Below are positions 16,819 through 25,490 of a DNA stretch of 50,363 nucleotides, one piece after another. A model generated the notes under the pieces. The model did not search any database. It was not told the DNA's origin and saw only the letters and a program-made list of their open reading frames with translations. The DNA lies in assembly GCA_945883815.1 (NCBI GenBank), contig CAMCYJ010000020.1, forward strand, positions 1 through 50,363. The letters run 5' to 3'. Positions within the stretch are counted from its first letter, which is position 1, and every line of letters starts with the position of its first letter. This DNA is from Akkermansia muciniphila. Lineage in GTDB: Bacteria > Verrucomicrobiota > Verrucomicrobiia > Limisphaerales > UBA9464. The translations under genes and the position numbers were made by a program.

Positions 16819-17471
16819 GCCTCCCCTTTCCGTTTGTCGACCCGCTTGTGCGAGGGCAATTCCACGCCGGTCTCATCGATGAGGCGGGATGCCATCTGGT
16901 GCAACCGTTCGCATTGGGTTCGCCCCGGATCACCTTGGGCGAACTTCACCCAATCGCATTGGGTCAAAAAATCCTCGATCAAGGGTTTGAGCGCCGCATC
17001 CAGCGCGGAGCTTTGGGGTAGGCTGGCGAGGAACTCCTCGGTGGTCTGGTCGGGAGCCTTCAGGCCGAAACGCTCTTCAAGGTACACCCGGACCACCTCC
17101 GAGAGGCGGGTGCAGAAGCGCTCGGGCTGCTCGACCCAGGCCCAGGACTCGGACAGTCGGGCCCGAGCCCGGGCCGCGGCGGATTCCCGGAACTCGGCTT
17201 GCTGGCGCGTCCGACGTCGCAATGCCCACCAGATCCCCCCCAAGACAGCCAGCACCCCCAGGATTAACAGCACGCGTTGGAACCACGGCGTCACCTTGAG
17301 GATCTCGATCGGACCGCGAATGTCTTGGATGCCCCCTGCAGCGGCCCCAGCCGGCTGGGCTGGAAGTACCGGACGGGCCGAGCCCCCTTGGATCGCCCGG
17401 TTGGTGACTGCTCCCGATACCGAAAGGACGGTCATCATGAGTGCTGGAATGAGACCTTCAAAGAACCTCAT
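16815..17471 (-). CDS. DUF4381-like membrane protein of the Bat operon
   Basis: A 218-residue product. It has an N-terminal signal-like segment (MRFFEGLIPALMMTVLSVSG), a short Pro/Ala/Gly-rich linker, a transmembrane helix near residues 67-86 (VLLILGVLAVLGGIWWALRR) and a cytoplasmic helical domain of about 130 residues (RLSEVVRVYLEERFGLKAPD, TTEEFLASLP) that matches the DUF4381 pattern. Its place between the DUF58 and BatA genes is the usual one for this family. It overlaps DUF58 by ATGA (17471-17468) and BatA by GTGA. Family assignment is from pattern and position; the biochemical role is unknown, probably assembly of the VWA complex. Confidence 0.75.
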   Translation of the reverse strand: MRFFEGLIPALMMTVLSVSGAVTNRAIQGGSARPVLPAQPAGAAAGGIQDIRGPIEILKVTPWFQRVLLILGVLAVLGGIWWALRRRTRQQAEFRESAAARARARLSESWAWVEQPERFCTRLSEVVRVYLEERFGLKAPDQTTEEFLASLPQSSALDAALKPLIEDFLTQCDWVKFAQGDPGRTQCERLHQMASRLIDETGVELPSHKRVDKRKGEA

Positions 17472-18547
17472 CGACGCCTCCGTTTCTGACGCCCCTCGAA
17501 GAACGCCACCAGTTCACCCATGTAGGCATCCTCTGGGACACCGGCCGCGGGCGTGAGGATCTTGAGGTGATCGACCCGCGCGCCGCGGAAAAGTCGGTCC
17601 AACTCCTTCTGCGCCTTCTTGGCCCGAGTCTCAAAGGCCTCTCGACGCCGGACATCCGAGGTGTTGATTTCCACCACCTCGCCCGTCTCGGCATCCTGAA
17701 GGAGCAGGCGGCCCACGTCGGGCAAGGACTGTTCGCGCGGATCGCCCACTTGCAGCGCGATGACATCGTGCCGGCGGCCCACCTGATTGAGCGTGTTTTG
17801 CGAGAGGCGGCCGAGGGTCTCGGAATGCAGCACCTTGCGTCTGAGGTGAGCCCTCATGGCGGCCCGCCCCGGGTTGGTCTCACCCAGAAAGTCGGAAATC
17901 ACGATCACCACCGCACGGTGCGGCAATACCTTGTTCAGAAAATCGAGGGCCCCATTGGTGTTGGTGCCGGCGAACTCCGGCTTGAAGAAGAGGACGTCAC
18001 GGACCACCCGCAGCACGTGGCGACGCCCTTTAGCCGGCGGCACGAATTTTTCGACCGTCTCCGTGAAAAGCAGCAAGCCCACCTTGTCTTGGTTGCGGAT
18101 GGCCGAAAAGGCCAGGACCGCAGCCAGCTCCGCCATCAGGGCTCGTTTGGACTGCTGCCCCGATCCGAAGCGACCCGAACCGCTAAGATCCACCACCAAC
18201 ATCACCGTCAGTTCCCGCTCTTCCCGGAATTTCTTCACAAACGGATGGTTCATCCGTGCGGTGACATTCCAGTCGATGGTCCGAACCTCGTCACCGGGTT
18301 GGTATTCGCGAACTTCGTCGAAGTCCATCCCCTGCCCCTTGAAAGCCGAGTGGTATTGCCCGGCTAGCGTCTCGGCGACCAGTCGGCGCGTACGGATCTC
18401 GATCTGTCGGACCTTCCGCAGCAATTCTGGGGAAACCTCGGACTCGGACTCGGCGGGGCCCGAGGAAGACGCCGTGGCCTCCGCACCGTCGGATCCGGAA
18501 ATCCGGCGCATCACGCCCTGAATGGATTTGGACCACCAAGAACTCAT
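17468..18547 (-). CDS. DUF58 domain protein, first gene of the Bat operon
   Basis: A 359-residue cytoplasmic protein. The DUF58 core contains FKGQGMDFDEVREYQPGDEV and RTIDWNVTARM (about residues 65-100), followed by a VWA-like fold with LVVDLSGSGRFGSG near residue 135. DUF58 proteins usually act with a MoxR AAA+ ATPase encoded immediately upstream; here no such gene exists in the 343-bp gap before the divergent ABC-F gene, so the partner must be elsewhere or dispensable. The protein ends in a basic tail (GRQKRRRR). Translation is coupled to the DUF4381-like gene by a 4-nt overlap. A stretch of acidic and Ser residues at 20-40 (SDGAEATASSSGPAESESE) looks disordered. Confidence 0.9.
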   Translation of the reverse strand: MSSWWSKSIQGVMRRISGSDGAEATASSSGPAESESEVSPELLRKVRQIEIRTRRLVAETLAGQYHSAFKGQGMDFDEVREYQPGDEVRTIDWNVTARMNHPFVKKFREERELTVMLVVDLSGSGRFGSGQQSKRALMAELAAVLAFSAIRNQDKVGLLLFTETVEKFVPPAKGRRHVLRVVRDVLFFKPEFAGTNTNGALDFLNKVLPHRAVVIVISDFLGETNPGRAAMRAHLRRKVLHSETLGRLSQNTLNQVGRRHDVIALQVGDPREQSLPDVGRLLLQDAETGEVVEINTSDVRRREAFETRAKKAQKELDRLFRGARVDHLKILTPAAGVPEDAYMGELVAFFEGRQKRRRR

Positions 18548-18890
18548 GGAGCCACGCCGCGACGCCCCGCGTTAGGGAGTTCAGAAACCGGAGGTTGGGG
18601 TCGAAAGTCGCCCATGGCGTGTCCGACACCGTAATCCGCCCGCGGTTCAATCGGCAAGACGCCCGATGAACCAATGTCCCGATGGATTCACGGCGGCGTC
18701 TGCCTGGCCGCCAGCCCAAAACCTCCCCAGATCCTGGCCAGGAATGGACCAGTTTATTCACCAAGGTTGACCCGAGGCCGCTCCACCGTGAACCTCGGCA
18801 GCGGTGCGGCGGCGGGTATCCGGTTGAGACATTTTCCTTCTGATCCCTACACGAACTCTCTGAAGCGCCGCGTCACCCACTCCTGAGACA
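18548..18890. promoter_or_regulatory. Divergent promoter region between Bat operon and ABC-F gene
   Basis: This gap must hold promoters for both directions. The best plus-strand candidate is TTGAGA at 18824-18829 with TACACG at 18848-18853 (18-nt spacer), a weak match. I see no convincing minus-strand promoter, no coding sequence with family resemblance and no strong hairpin. Confidence 0.3.
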
Positions 18891-20501
18891 ATGCTTTCCA
18901 TCGGTCAATTGAAGATGTCCGTCGCCGGACGGGTCCTGTTCGAAAACGCCTCGCTCCAGGTCAACTATGGGGACCGGGTGGCGTTGGTCGGCCCCAACGG
19001 CGCCGGAAAATCCACGCTCTTCTCCATCATCCTCGGCCGCCGGACTCCCGATGAAGGCACGGTCGAGCGCGATCCTTGGACCATGGTCGGCTACCTGCCC
19101 CAGGAAGGCGAAGCTGTGGGCGAGGAGACCGTGCTCGAGGTCGCCACCGGAAGGGCCGGCGAACTGCCCCGCCTCGAAAAGCGTCTCAAGGAACTCGAGG
19201 CCGCTGGCTCCGTGGACAGCCCGGAGTACATGGAGACCCACGCCAAGTTCGATGCGCTCAACGATCCTCAGGTCGAGGCCAAGGCCAAGAAAATGCTCAA
19301 GGGTCTGGGCTACAAAGAGACCGACTTCGATCGCTTCGCCAAAGAAATGAGCGGTGGCTGGGTCATGCGGGCCCACCTCGCGCGACTGTTGGTCATGGAG
19401 CCTGACCTGCTGCTCCTCGACGAACCCACCAACCACCTCGACCTGCTCTCACTGCTCTGGCTGCAGGAGTACCTGTCCCATTATCCCGGAGCGGTCCTGC
19501 TCATTTCCCACGACCGCCAGTTCTTGGACGAAATCATCACCCAGGTGCATGAGATCGCCGATCGCAAGCTCATCGGTTACACCGGAAACTATTCGGATTA
19601 CCTCCAACAGCGGGAAGATCGCTACGAGCAGCAAAGTGCGGCCTACAAAAACCAGCAGAAGGAAATCCAAGCCCTTCAGGAGTTCGCGGATCGATTCCGC
19701 TCCGTGGCCTCGAAGGCCTCGCAGGCGATGTCCAAGCTCAAGCAAATCGAGCGGATGGAGCTGATCGAGAAACCCACGCCCCCTAGAAAGCCCTTCCGCA
19801 TCCAGATTCCCACGCCCCCCCGTGGCGGGCAGCGGGCAATTTCCCTCGAAGGCATCCACATGGCCTACGGCAAGAACGTGGTGTATTCAGGGCTCGATCT
19901 GACCGTCGAACGCGGCGAGCGGACGGTGCTGGTCGGCCCCAACGGAGCCGGCAAGTCCACGTTGCTCAAGATCATCGCCGGCGTCGTGGAAGCGCAGGAA
20001 GGTGTCCGCAACCTGGGTCACAATGCCAAACTCGGCTACTTCAGCCAGCATCGGGCCGACAGCCTCGACCCCAACAAGAACGTCGTTGAGGAGGTGCTGG
20101 CCAGCGCGCCAGCGCTCCGCGAGGACGAAGCCCGGGCCGTCCTGGGTTCATTCATGTTCCGCAAGGAGGAGATTTACAAGCCGACCACAGTCCTGAGCGG
20201 CGGCGAGAAGAGTCGGCTCAACCTCATCAAGTTCCTGGTCGATCCGCCCAACTTGCTGCTGATGGACGAGCCCACCACGCACCTCGACATCACGACGGTG
20301 GAATCCCTCACCATGGCGCTGGAGCGCTACGAGGGCACGCTGCTCTTCATTTCCCACGACGTGCACTTCATCCGTCGCCTGGCCACCAAGGTGTTGCACG
20401 TGAACAACGGCCGGGTACTGCCCTACGCCGGCGGGTACGACTACTTCCTGGAGAAGATCGGCGCCGGCAACGATCCCCGTGCCGCACTGACCACGGCCTG
20501 A
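18891..20501 (+). CDS. ABC-F family ATPase (translation factor type)
   Basis: A 536-residue soluble protein with two ABC ATPase domains and no membrane domain. First Walker A GPNGAGKST near residues 34-42, signature MSGGWVMRAHLARLLVMEPD near 155 and Walker B LLLLDEPTNHLDL near 175. The linker at about 245-300 is rich in Lys, Gln and Arg. Second Walker A GPNGAGKSTLLK near 350, signature LSGGEKSRLNL near 435 and Walker B LLLMDEPTTHLDI near 455. Each domain carries the H-loop ISHD. ABC-F proteins bind the ribosomal E site and rescue or tune stalled translation; some give antibiotic resistance. The short linker and lack of extra arms fit a housekeeping Ettl/Uup/YbiT-like member rather than a resistance factor, but subfamily needs a tree. 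Confidence 0.92.
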   Translation: MLSIGQLKMSVAGRVLFENASLQVNYGDRVALVGPNGAGKSTLFSIILGRRTPDEGTVERDPWTMVGYLPQEGEAVGEETVLEVATGRAGELPRLEKRLKELEAAGSVDSPEYMETHAKFDALNDPQVEAKAKKMLKGLGYKETDFDRFAKEMSGGWVMRAHLARLLVMEPDLLLLDEPTNHLDLLSLLWLQEYLSHYPGAVLLISHDRQFLDEIITQVHEIADRKLIGYTGNYSDYLQQREDRYEQQSAAYKNQQKEIQALQEFADRFRSVASKASQAMSKLKQIERMELIEKPTPPRKPFRIQIPTPPRGGQRAISLEGIHMAYGKNVVYSGLDLTVERGERTVLVGPNGAGKSTLLKIIAGVVEAQEGVRNLGHNAKLGYFSQHRADSLDPNKNVVEEVLASAPALREDEARAVLGSFMFRKEEIYKPTTVLSGGEKSRLNLIKFLVDPPNLLLMDEPTTHLDITTVESLTMALERYEGTLLFISHDVHFIRRLATKVLHVNNGRVLPYAGGYDYFLEKIGAGNDPRAALTTA

Positions 20502-20509
20502 TTACCGCC

Positions 20510-20557
20510 AAATATCGGGCCAAATATCGGGCCGGATTTCAGGCCGGATTTCAGGCT
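20510..20557. repeat. Four tandem 12-bp units (A-A-B-B)
   Basis: Two exact copies of AAATATCGGGCC (20510-20521, 20522-20533) are followed by GGATTTCAGGCC (20534-20545) and GGATTTCAGGCT (20546-20557). Units A and B share 8 of 12 positions, so they probably arose by duplication of one ancestor. They begin 8 nt after the ABC-F stop. TCAGGCC within B can pair with GGCCTGA overlapping the ABC-F stop codon, so a role in mRNA 3'-end structure is possible. Confidence 0.75.
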
Positions 20558-20703
20558 GGCGCACGCCGGAGCCACATGGCCCTGCCTCGGCAGGCTTTCC
20601 TGACACGGGATTCCCTGAATGATTTCGGCAGGTCAGACTTGCCAAAGACCGCTGAGGGGCGGAGGAGTGGGGCGGCGACAACCCAACGCCAACGACTCGA
20701 ATC

Positions 20704-21747
20704 ATGCCGCCCTTCTTCCTCCGCAATTGGTTCGCCCTCAGTCTTCCCATCGCGGTGTCCTTGGCCTGGGTGTTCCCCGATCTGGGCTCCGCCGACGGTC
20801 CGCTCAAGACCTCCATCAGCACCAAGGCGGGTGTGGCGCTGATTTTTCTGATCCAAGGACTGACTCTCCCCTCCACCGCGCTGCGCAAGGGTTTGTCCCA
20901 GTGGCGCCTGCACCTGTTGGTGCAATCCTTTACCTTTCTAGTGTTTCCGGTGATGGGCATCATCCTTGATCGCCTCGCCGGGGGCTGGCTGGCTCCAGAC
21001 CTCCGCCTCGGATTCCTCTATCTGGCGGTGTTGCCCTCCACCATCACCACCTCGGTGATCCTGACCGGCATGGCCGGAGGCAACACCGTGGGGGCGCTCT
21101 TCAATGCGGTCCTCTCCAGTCTGCTCGGGGTTTTCGTCACACCGCTCTGGGTGGCATGGTTGATGAAGGCCAGCGGCCAGCAACAGCCCTTGGGGCCGGT
21201 GATCGTGGAAATCGTGACCCTGCTGCTCATCCCATTGGTGCTTGGACAGGTGTTGCGCCCCCCGTGTGCCACCTGGGCTGACCGCAACAAGAAGCGGCTT
21301 GGGAACCTCTCGAGCGCCATCGTCCTCTTCATCGTGTACGCCGCGTTCTGCAACTCGGTGAAGCAACGCCTCTGGACCCAACACGGCCTGAATGTGTTGC
21401 TGCCAGCGGCCGGCGGAGTGCTGCTGCTCTTCGGGTTGGCCTTGCTGTTGACCGAAGCGCTGGCCAGAGCCTTGTCGTTGACGCGGCCGGACCTGATTGC
21501 GGCGCGGTGCTGCGCCCCCCAGAAGACCCTCGCCTCGGGGGTTCCCATGGCAAAGATCATCTTCGGAGCGCACCCGGGGTTGGGGCTCATCCTCCTGCCC
21601 GTGCTCCTCTACCACCCGCTGCAACTCATCGTGTGTGGTGCCCTGGCCAGTCGCTGGGGTCGCGAGAACGCTCTCTCAGGCACACCGGCTGAAGGTTCCC
21701 CCGCAGCCGCCCAGCAGCCCCATCTTCCAAAAAACGGGCCCGCTTAG
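20704..21747 (+). CDS. SBF-like (bile acid:sodium symporter family) transporter
   Basis: A 347-residue inner-membrane protein with about nine to ten hydrophobic segments, starting with FALSLPIAVSLAWVFPDLG. It resembles the SBF-like/YfeH branch (PF13593), with the stretches GVALIFLIQGLTLP, RLGFLYLAVLPSTITTSVIL and KTLASGVPMAKIIFG. These transporters couple organic-anion or other solute movement to sodium; the substrate is not predictable. The ATG at 20704 follows the repeat-containing gap after ABC-F by about 150 nt, so the two may or may not share a transcript. The C-terminal 20 residues are hydrophilic. It converges on apt, and a hairpin overlaps both stop codons. Confidence 0.88.
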   Translation: MPPFFLRNWFALSLPIAVSLAWVFPDLGSADGPLKTSISTKAGVALIFLIQGLTLPSTALRKGLSQWRLHLLVQSFTFLVFPVMGIILDRLAGGWLAPDLRLGFLYLAVLPSTITTSVILTGMAGGNTVGALFNAVLSSLLGVFVTPLWVAWLMKASGQQQPLGPVIVEIVTLLLIPLVLGQVLRPPCATWADRNKKRLGNLSSAIVLFIVYAAFCNSVKQRLWTQHGLNVLLPAAGGVLLLFGLALLLTEALARALSLTRPDLIAARCCAPQKTLASGVPMAKIIFGAHPGLGLILLPVLLYHPLQLIVCGALASRWGRENALSGTPAEGSPAAAQQPHLPKNGPA

Positions 21748-21777
21748 CCGGAATGATCCAATGGGATCGGTCCGGCT
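21746..21777. terminator. Hairpin shared by the convergent SBF-like and apt genes
   Basis: AGCCGGA (21746-21752) pairs with TCCGGCT (21771-21777), with an inner GATCC/GGATC stem (21755-21759, 21764-21768) and an AATG loop. It spans the whole 29-bp gap and touches both stop codons, so it could end transcription in both directions. There is no clear T-run on either side, which lowers confidence. Confidence 0.5.
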
Positions 21778-22307
21778 CAGTAGGTAATCAACGAGCGGAC
21801 ATCAAAATCCCCCAGACGCTCACGCCCGCCCAGAAAGCCCAGTTCGATCACGAAGCGGACGCCGACGATCTTGGCCCCCAAGCGGCTTAACAACTGGAGT
21901 GCTGCTCCCGCGGTGCCGCCCGTGGCCAGAAGGTCATCGACCAGCAGGATCCTCTCGCCCGGAGCCACCGCATCGATATGCACGGCTACCGTGCTGGAAC
22001 CGTATTCCAAGTCGTAGTTCTGCTCATGGGTTTTCCACGGAAGCTTCCCCTTCTTACGGACTGGTACGAAGCCCGCACCGAGCCGATGGGCCGCGGCAGC
22101 ACCGAAGATGAATCCTCGGGCATCGATGCCGACGATTTTGTCCACCGAACCCTTGGGGATGTCGGACAGGAGATGGTGGATGGTCGAATCGAACAACCGA
22201 CCGTCGGCCAGCACCGGAGTGATGTCCTTGAATTGGATGCCCGGATTGGGGAAATCCGACACGTTGCGGATCGACTGTTCGAGTTCGCTCAGAGAGGCGA
22301 TGGTCAC
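21777..22307 (-). CDS. apt: Adenine phosphoribosyltransferase
   Basis: Converts adenine and PRPP to AMP and pyrophosphate in cytoplasmic purine salvage. The 176-residue product has the normal family length. Landmarks are DFPNPGIQFKDITPVLADG near residues 18-36, VDKIVGIDARGFIFGAAAAH near 55-75, RKKGKLPWKTHEQNYDLEYG near 83-102 and the PRPP-binding loop ILLVDDLLATGGTA near 120-133. All expected active-site segments are present. The gene converges on the SBF-like transporter and is divergent from the small hypothetical at 22440, with 132 bp between starts. Monocistronic by layout. Confidence 0.96.
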   Translation of the reverse strand: MTIASLSELEQSIRNVSDFPNPGIQFKDITPVLADGRLFDSTIHHLLSDIPKGSVDKIVGIDARGFIFGAAAAHRLGAGFVPVRKKGKLPWKTHEQNYDLEYGSSTVAVHIDAVAPGERILLVDDLLATGGTAGAALQLLSRLGAKIVGVRFVIELGFLGGRERLGDFDVRSLITY

Positions 22308-22439
22308 GCGCTGGGTTTGTGGACCAAGGAGACCTCCACGTCAAAGCCCGTTCCGGGCATTCGACAGTTAGAGCCCCAGAAGCCGCCCGAGATTGACCTG
22401 GACCCCGGCTGCGACCCACTCTGCCGATGTTCTATCCGT

Positions 22440-22778
22440 ATGTTTTCCAAAGGTCAGAAAGTGGTGTGCATCAACGACGACTTCCCGCCAGAAGCCGCTG
22501 TGCTCTTCGCAGAACTCCCCAAGAAGGATCAGGTCTACACGGTCCGGGGCATGTACATCGGACGAGGCAGCTACTACCGGCATGAGTCCGGCAAGAAAGA
22601 CGGCGAGATCGGCTTGTTGTTGGAGGAGATCCTCAACCCGCGCGACCCGGGTCTGAAGACCGGTCTGAATGGCGAGTTGGGCTTCAATAGCGAACGCTTT
22701 GCTCCTCTGGAAACCGACGAGCAAGGCGCAACCGCCGAAGAAGAAGAAGAGTTCGCCCTGCCCACTTCCGCCGCTTGA
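22440..22778 (+). CDS. Conserved-looking small hypothetical protein
   Basis: A 112-residue product starting MFSKGQKVVCINDDFPPEAA. I do not recognise a named domain. The N-terminal 80 residues are well mixed (VCINDDFPPE, LPKKDQVYTVRGMYIGRGSY, GEIGLLLEEILNP) and look like a small compact domain reminiscent of KOW/SH3-like folds seen in short phage and PVC proteins. The C-terminus is an acidic disordered tail (QGATAEEEEEFALP). I chose the ATG at 22440 because the longer frame upstream overlaps apt in antisense and has no family signal. It lies alone between apt and the helicase, divergent from the former and convergent with the latter. Expression evidence would settle it. Confidence 0.65.
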   Translation: MFSKGQKVVCINDDFPPEAAVLFAELPKKDQVYTVRGMYIGRGSYYRHESGKKDGEIGLLLEEILNPRDPGLKTGLNGELGFNSERFAPLETDEQGATAEEEEEFALPTSAA

Positions 22779-22923
22779 CCGAGCGGGCGGATGAGGCCCG
22801 GCAGAGTTCCCCCCAGCTGACCCGGAGAGGACCAGCCTTCCGAGGCAACTCCAACGGCGTTTTTAGACCTCTAGAACGCCTGCCACCGGTCTCATCGGTC
22901 TAGCCAGATTTTGCCGCGTCCCA

Positions 22924-25476
22924 TCACGCACCGATGGGCCCAACGCCCACCAAGCGCATCACCGGCACCTCCGCCGCCTTGCTGGCCGCGAGGTCGATCT
23001 CGAACTCGGCCTGCCAGTCGTTGTGTCCCTCCGGGTCTACCAGCACTTGCATCAACCGCCAGGTCTTCCGGTCTTCGGACGGTTGCACGTGGGTGTGCTT
23101 GGTGTTGCGGGCCTCCGGATCGAGGCTGATGCGTTCGTGATCCTTGTAGTACGGATCCATGGCCGTCTTGAGGCTGGCCGCGGTCCAACCCGAGGCCCCG
23201 GCTTCCCCGCCCGATTCCAAGGCGGCCACCGCCTCTTCGAACTGATCGAGCGCAAGGCAGCGGACCCAAGGCAGGACCCGGGCGCGGAGCAGCGCAGTGA
23301 ACTGGCGCGGATCCCGGGTGATGTCACGGGCCGCCTCCTCGGCACCGGGCGGCTTGGCCTCGGGCTTGGATTCTCGCGGCGCGGCCTTCGGGTTCTTCAT
23401 CCGCTCCCACTCCTCGATCAGGCTTGAATCCACCTGGCGCAACAACGTGGCCAAATAGGCCTCCATTTCGCGCAAGGCGTCATTCTTGGCCGACTCCGGA
23501 AGCGTTTGCCGCAGGACCTTGTAAACCGAAGTCAGATGGCGCAGCAGCAGCCCTTCGATGCGCTGGAGCTCGTAGGCCTTGATGTAATCGGAGAACGAGT
23601 AGTACTGCTCGAACATCTCGCGGGCGATGGACTTCGGGCGGATGTTCTCCTGGCCCACCCAGGGGTGATTCTCGGCGAAGGCGTTGAAGGTGGAATACAC
23701 GAATTCCCGACACGGCTTCGGATACTCGAGCTTCTCCAACTCCTCCATACGCTGGTCGTATTCCATGCCCTGGGCCTTGAGTTCAGCGACCTTCTCGCCC
23801 TTCAGGCGGTCGAGTTGCCGACGCAAGATCATGTCTGGATTCTCTAGGATGGATTCGACCAGCGTGAGGACATCCAGGGCGTAGTTGGGAGATTCCGGAT
23901 CGATCAACCGCAGCGTGTCGAGCAAGTACAACGACAGCGTTTGATTCATCGAGAAGTCTTCCGGCAACTCGACATTCACCCGAACCCGCTTGCCTTCACC
24001 CTTGGGTGACAAGGTCACTATTGATCGGTCGACCAAAGCCCGGAACAACTGCCAAGCCCGCTTGAAATGAGCCTTCTTCTGGGTAGGACCATCATGGCAA
24101 TCCCGAATGAGCCGTCGCAGGGCTCCGCAACCATCCTCCGGCCTGCTTAGGACATTCAGGATCATGCCGTGCGAAACCTGGAACCGGGACACCAACCGCT
24201 CTGGCGCCGCCTGAATCAATCGCTGGAAAGTCTGTCGGTCCCAGTGGGAGTAGTTCTTGTCTGGTGCCTGCCGCTTCACGAACTTCTTCCCGTCGCGTTT
24301 GGATTTCTCCTCGAGCTTGAGGTTCTCGACAACATGTTCCGGGGCTTGCGCGACGACCCAGCCCACCGAGTCGAACCCTTTGCGCCCAGCGCGCCCGGAG
24401 ATTTGGTGGAAGTCCCGGGCCCCCAATATCGCCGTCTTGTCGCCGCCGTACTTGCACAGGCGAGTGAAGAGGACGGTGCGAATCGGCACATTGATGCCCA
24501 CGCCCAACGTGTCGGTGCCGCAAATCACCTTGAGCAATCCGCGCTGGGCCAACTGCTCGACCAAAATGCGGTACCGCGGCAGGAGGCCCGCGTGGTGCAA
24601 CCCAATGCCCGCCCGCAGCCACCGCTTGATGTCCGGCCCGTAGGGACTGGAAAACTTCACCCCTTCGAGCGCGGTGGCGATGGTGGCTTTTTCCTCACGG
24701 GTCGCCGTGGCCAAACTGGTGAAATCCTGGGCACTCTCTGCCGCATCGGCCTGGGCGAAATGCACCACATAAACCGGTCCTTTGCCCTCGCTGATGAGCG
24801 TCTCAACGGTCTGGGCCAGCGGGGTCTCGGCATAGCTGAACTCCAGCGGCACCGGACGGATCACCGACTTGACGGTGACGCTGGGAAACCCATTGAGGCG
24901 CGTCATCTCGCCCTCGAAGAATTCGGTCTCGCCGAGGGTCGCCGACATGAGCAAGAACCGGCTCATGGAGAGCGTCAGCAACGGCACCTGCCAGGCCACG
25001 CCCCGCTCGCGGTCGGAGTAGTAGTGAAACTCGTCCACCACAACATCCCGAACGGTGGCATTCGGCCCGTCCCGCAGGGCGATGTTGGCCAGGATCTCGG
25101 CCGTGCAGCACAGGATCGGCGCATCGTGGTTGATCGTTGCGTCGCCGGTGCTCAGGCCAACATTGTCCGGACCGAATTCCCGGCAGAGCGAAAGCCACTT
25201 CTCATTCACCAAGGCCTTGATCGGGCAGGTGTAGACCGATTTGCGTCCCTGCGCCAACGCCTTGAAATGCAGGGCGGAGGCCACCAACGATTTGCCCGAT
25301 CCCGTCGGTGTATTGAGGATGACATTCTTGCCCGAGTAGAGTTCGAGAATGGCCTCCTCCTGAGCTGGATAAAGTTCGATGCCGCGAGTGCGGGTGAAGT
25401 CCAGGAAGCGATCCAGCAGGTGATCGGCTGTCGGCGCCTCCAGGCGGGGAAGAAAATCGTAAAGGGTGGCGCTCAC
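22924..25476 (-). CDS. Ski2-like DEAD/DEAH RNA helicase with DUF3516
   Basis: An 850-residue superfamily-2 helicase. Motif Q-like [20 protein letters not shown] leads into Walker A TPTGSGKS near residues 55-62. Then come motif Ia [15 protein letters not shown] box in [14 protein letters not shown] near 150, SATLGETEF (motif III) near 180, [19 protein letters not shown] (motif V) near 330 and [16 protein letters not shown] (motif VI) near 365. The C-terminal half, about 430-850, fits the DUF3516 region found in bacterial Ski2/Mtr4-related helicases. It likely unwinds structured RNA in processing or decay. No obvious nuclease or exosome partner is adjacent. The gene sits 14 nt after the GT4 stop on the same strand reading into it from upstream, so the two could be weakly linked only by position. 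Confidence 0.9.
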   Translation of the reverse strand: MSATLYDFLPRLEAPTADHLLDRFLDFTRTRGIELYPAQEEAILELYSGKNVILNTPTGSGKSLVASALHFKALAQGRKSVYTCPIKALVNEKWLSLCREFGPDNVGLSTGDATINHDAPILCCTAEILANIALRDGPNATVRDVVVDEFHYYSDRERGVAWQVPLLTLSMSRFLLMSATLGETEFFEGEMTRLNGFPSVTVKSVIRPVPLEFSYAETPLAQTVETLISEGKGPVYVVHFAQADAAESAQDFTSLATATREEKATIATALEGVKFSSPYGPDIKRWLRAGIGLHHAGLLPRYRILVEQLAQRGLLKVICGTDTLGVGINVPIRTVLFTRLCKYGGDKTAILGARDFHQISGRAGRKGFDSVGWVVAQAPEHVVENLKLEEKSKRDGKKFVKRQAPDKNYSHWDRQTFQRLIQAAPERLVSRFQVSHGMILNVLSRPEDGCGALRRLIRDCHDGPTQKKAHFKRAWQLFRALVDRSIVTLSPKGEGKRVRVNVELPEDFSMNQTLSLYLLDTLRLIDPESPNYALDVLTLVESILENPDMILRRQLDRLKGEKVAELKAQGMEYDQRMEELEKLEYPKPCREFVYSTFNAFAENHPWVGQENIRPKSIAREMFEQYYSFSDYIKAYELQRIEGLLLRHLTSVYKVLRQTLPESAKNDALREMEAYLATLLRQVDSSLIEEWERMKNPKAAPRESKPEAKPPGAEEAARDITRDPRQFTALLRARVLPWVRCLALDQFEEAVAALESGGEAGASGWTAASLKTAMDPYYKDHERISLDPEARNTKHTHVQPSEDRKTWRLMQVLVDPEGHNDWQAEFEIDLAASKAAEVPVMRLVGVGPIGA

Positions 25477-25490
25477 AAGGGGCCGCGAAA

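Noticed and set aside
11208-18547. The Bat operon considered as a VWA-MoxR-type defence system
   Set aside because: Gene content and order match aerotolerance Bat operons, and no effector nuclease or typical ternary-system protein is present.
22856-22880. GGCGTT/AACGCC inverted repeat between the small hypothetical and the helicase, considered as a bidirectional terminator
   Set aside because: Only 6 bp with a 13-nt loop and no T-run after either arm; too weak to report as a terminator.
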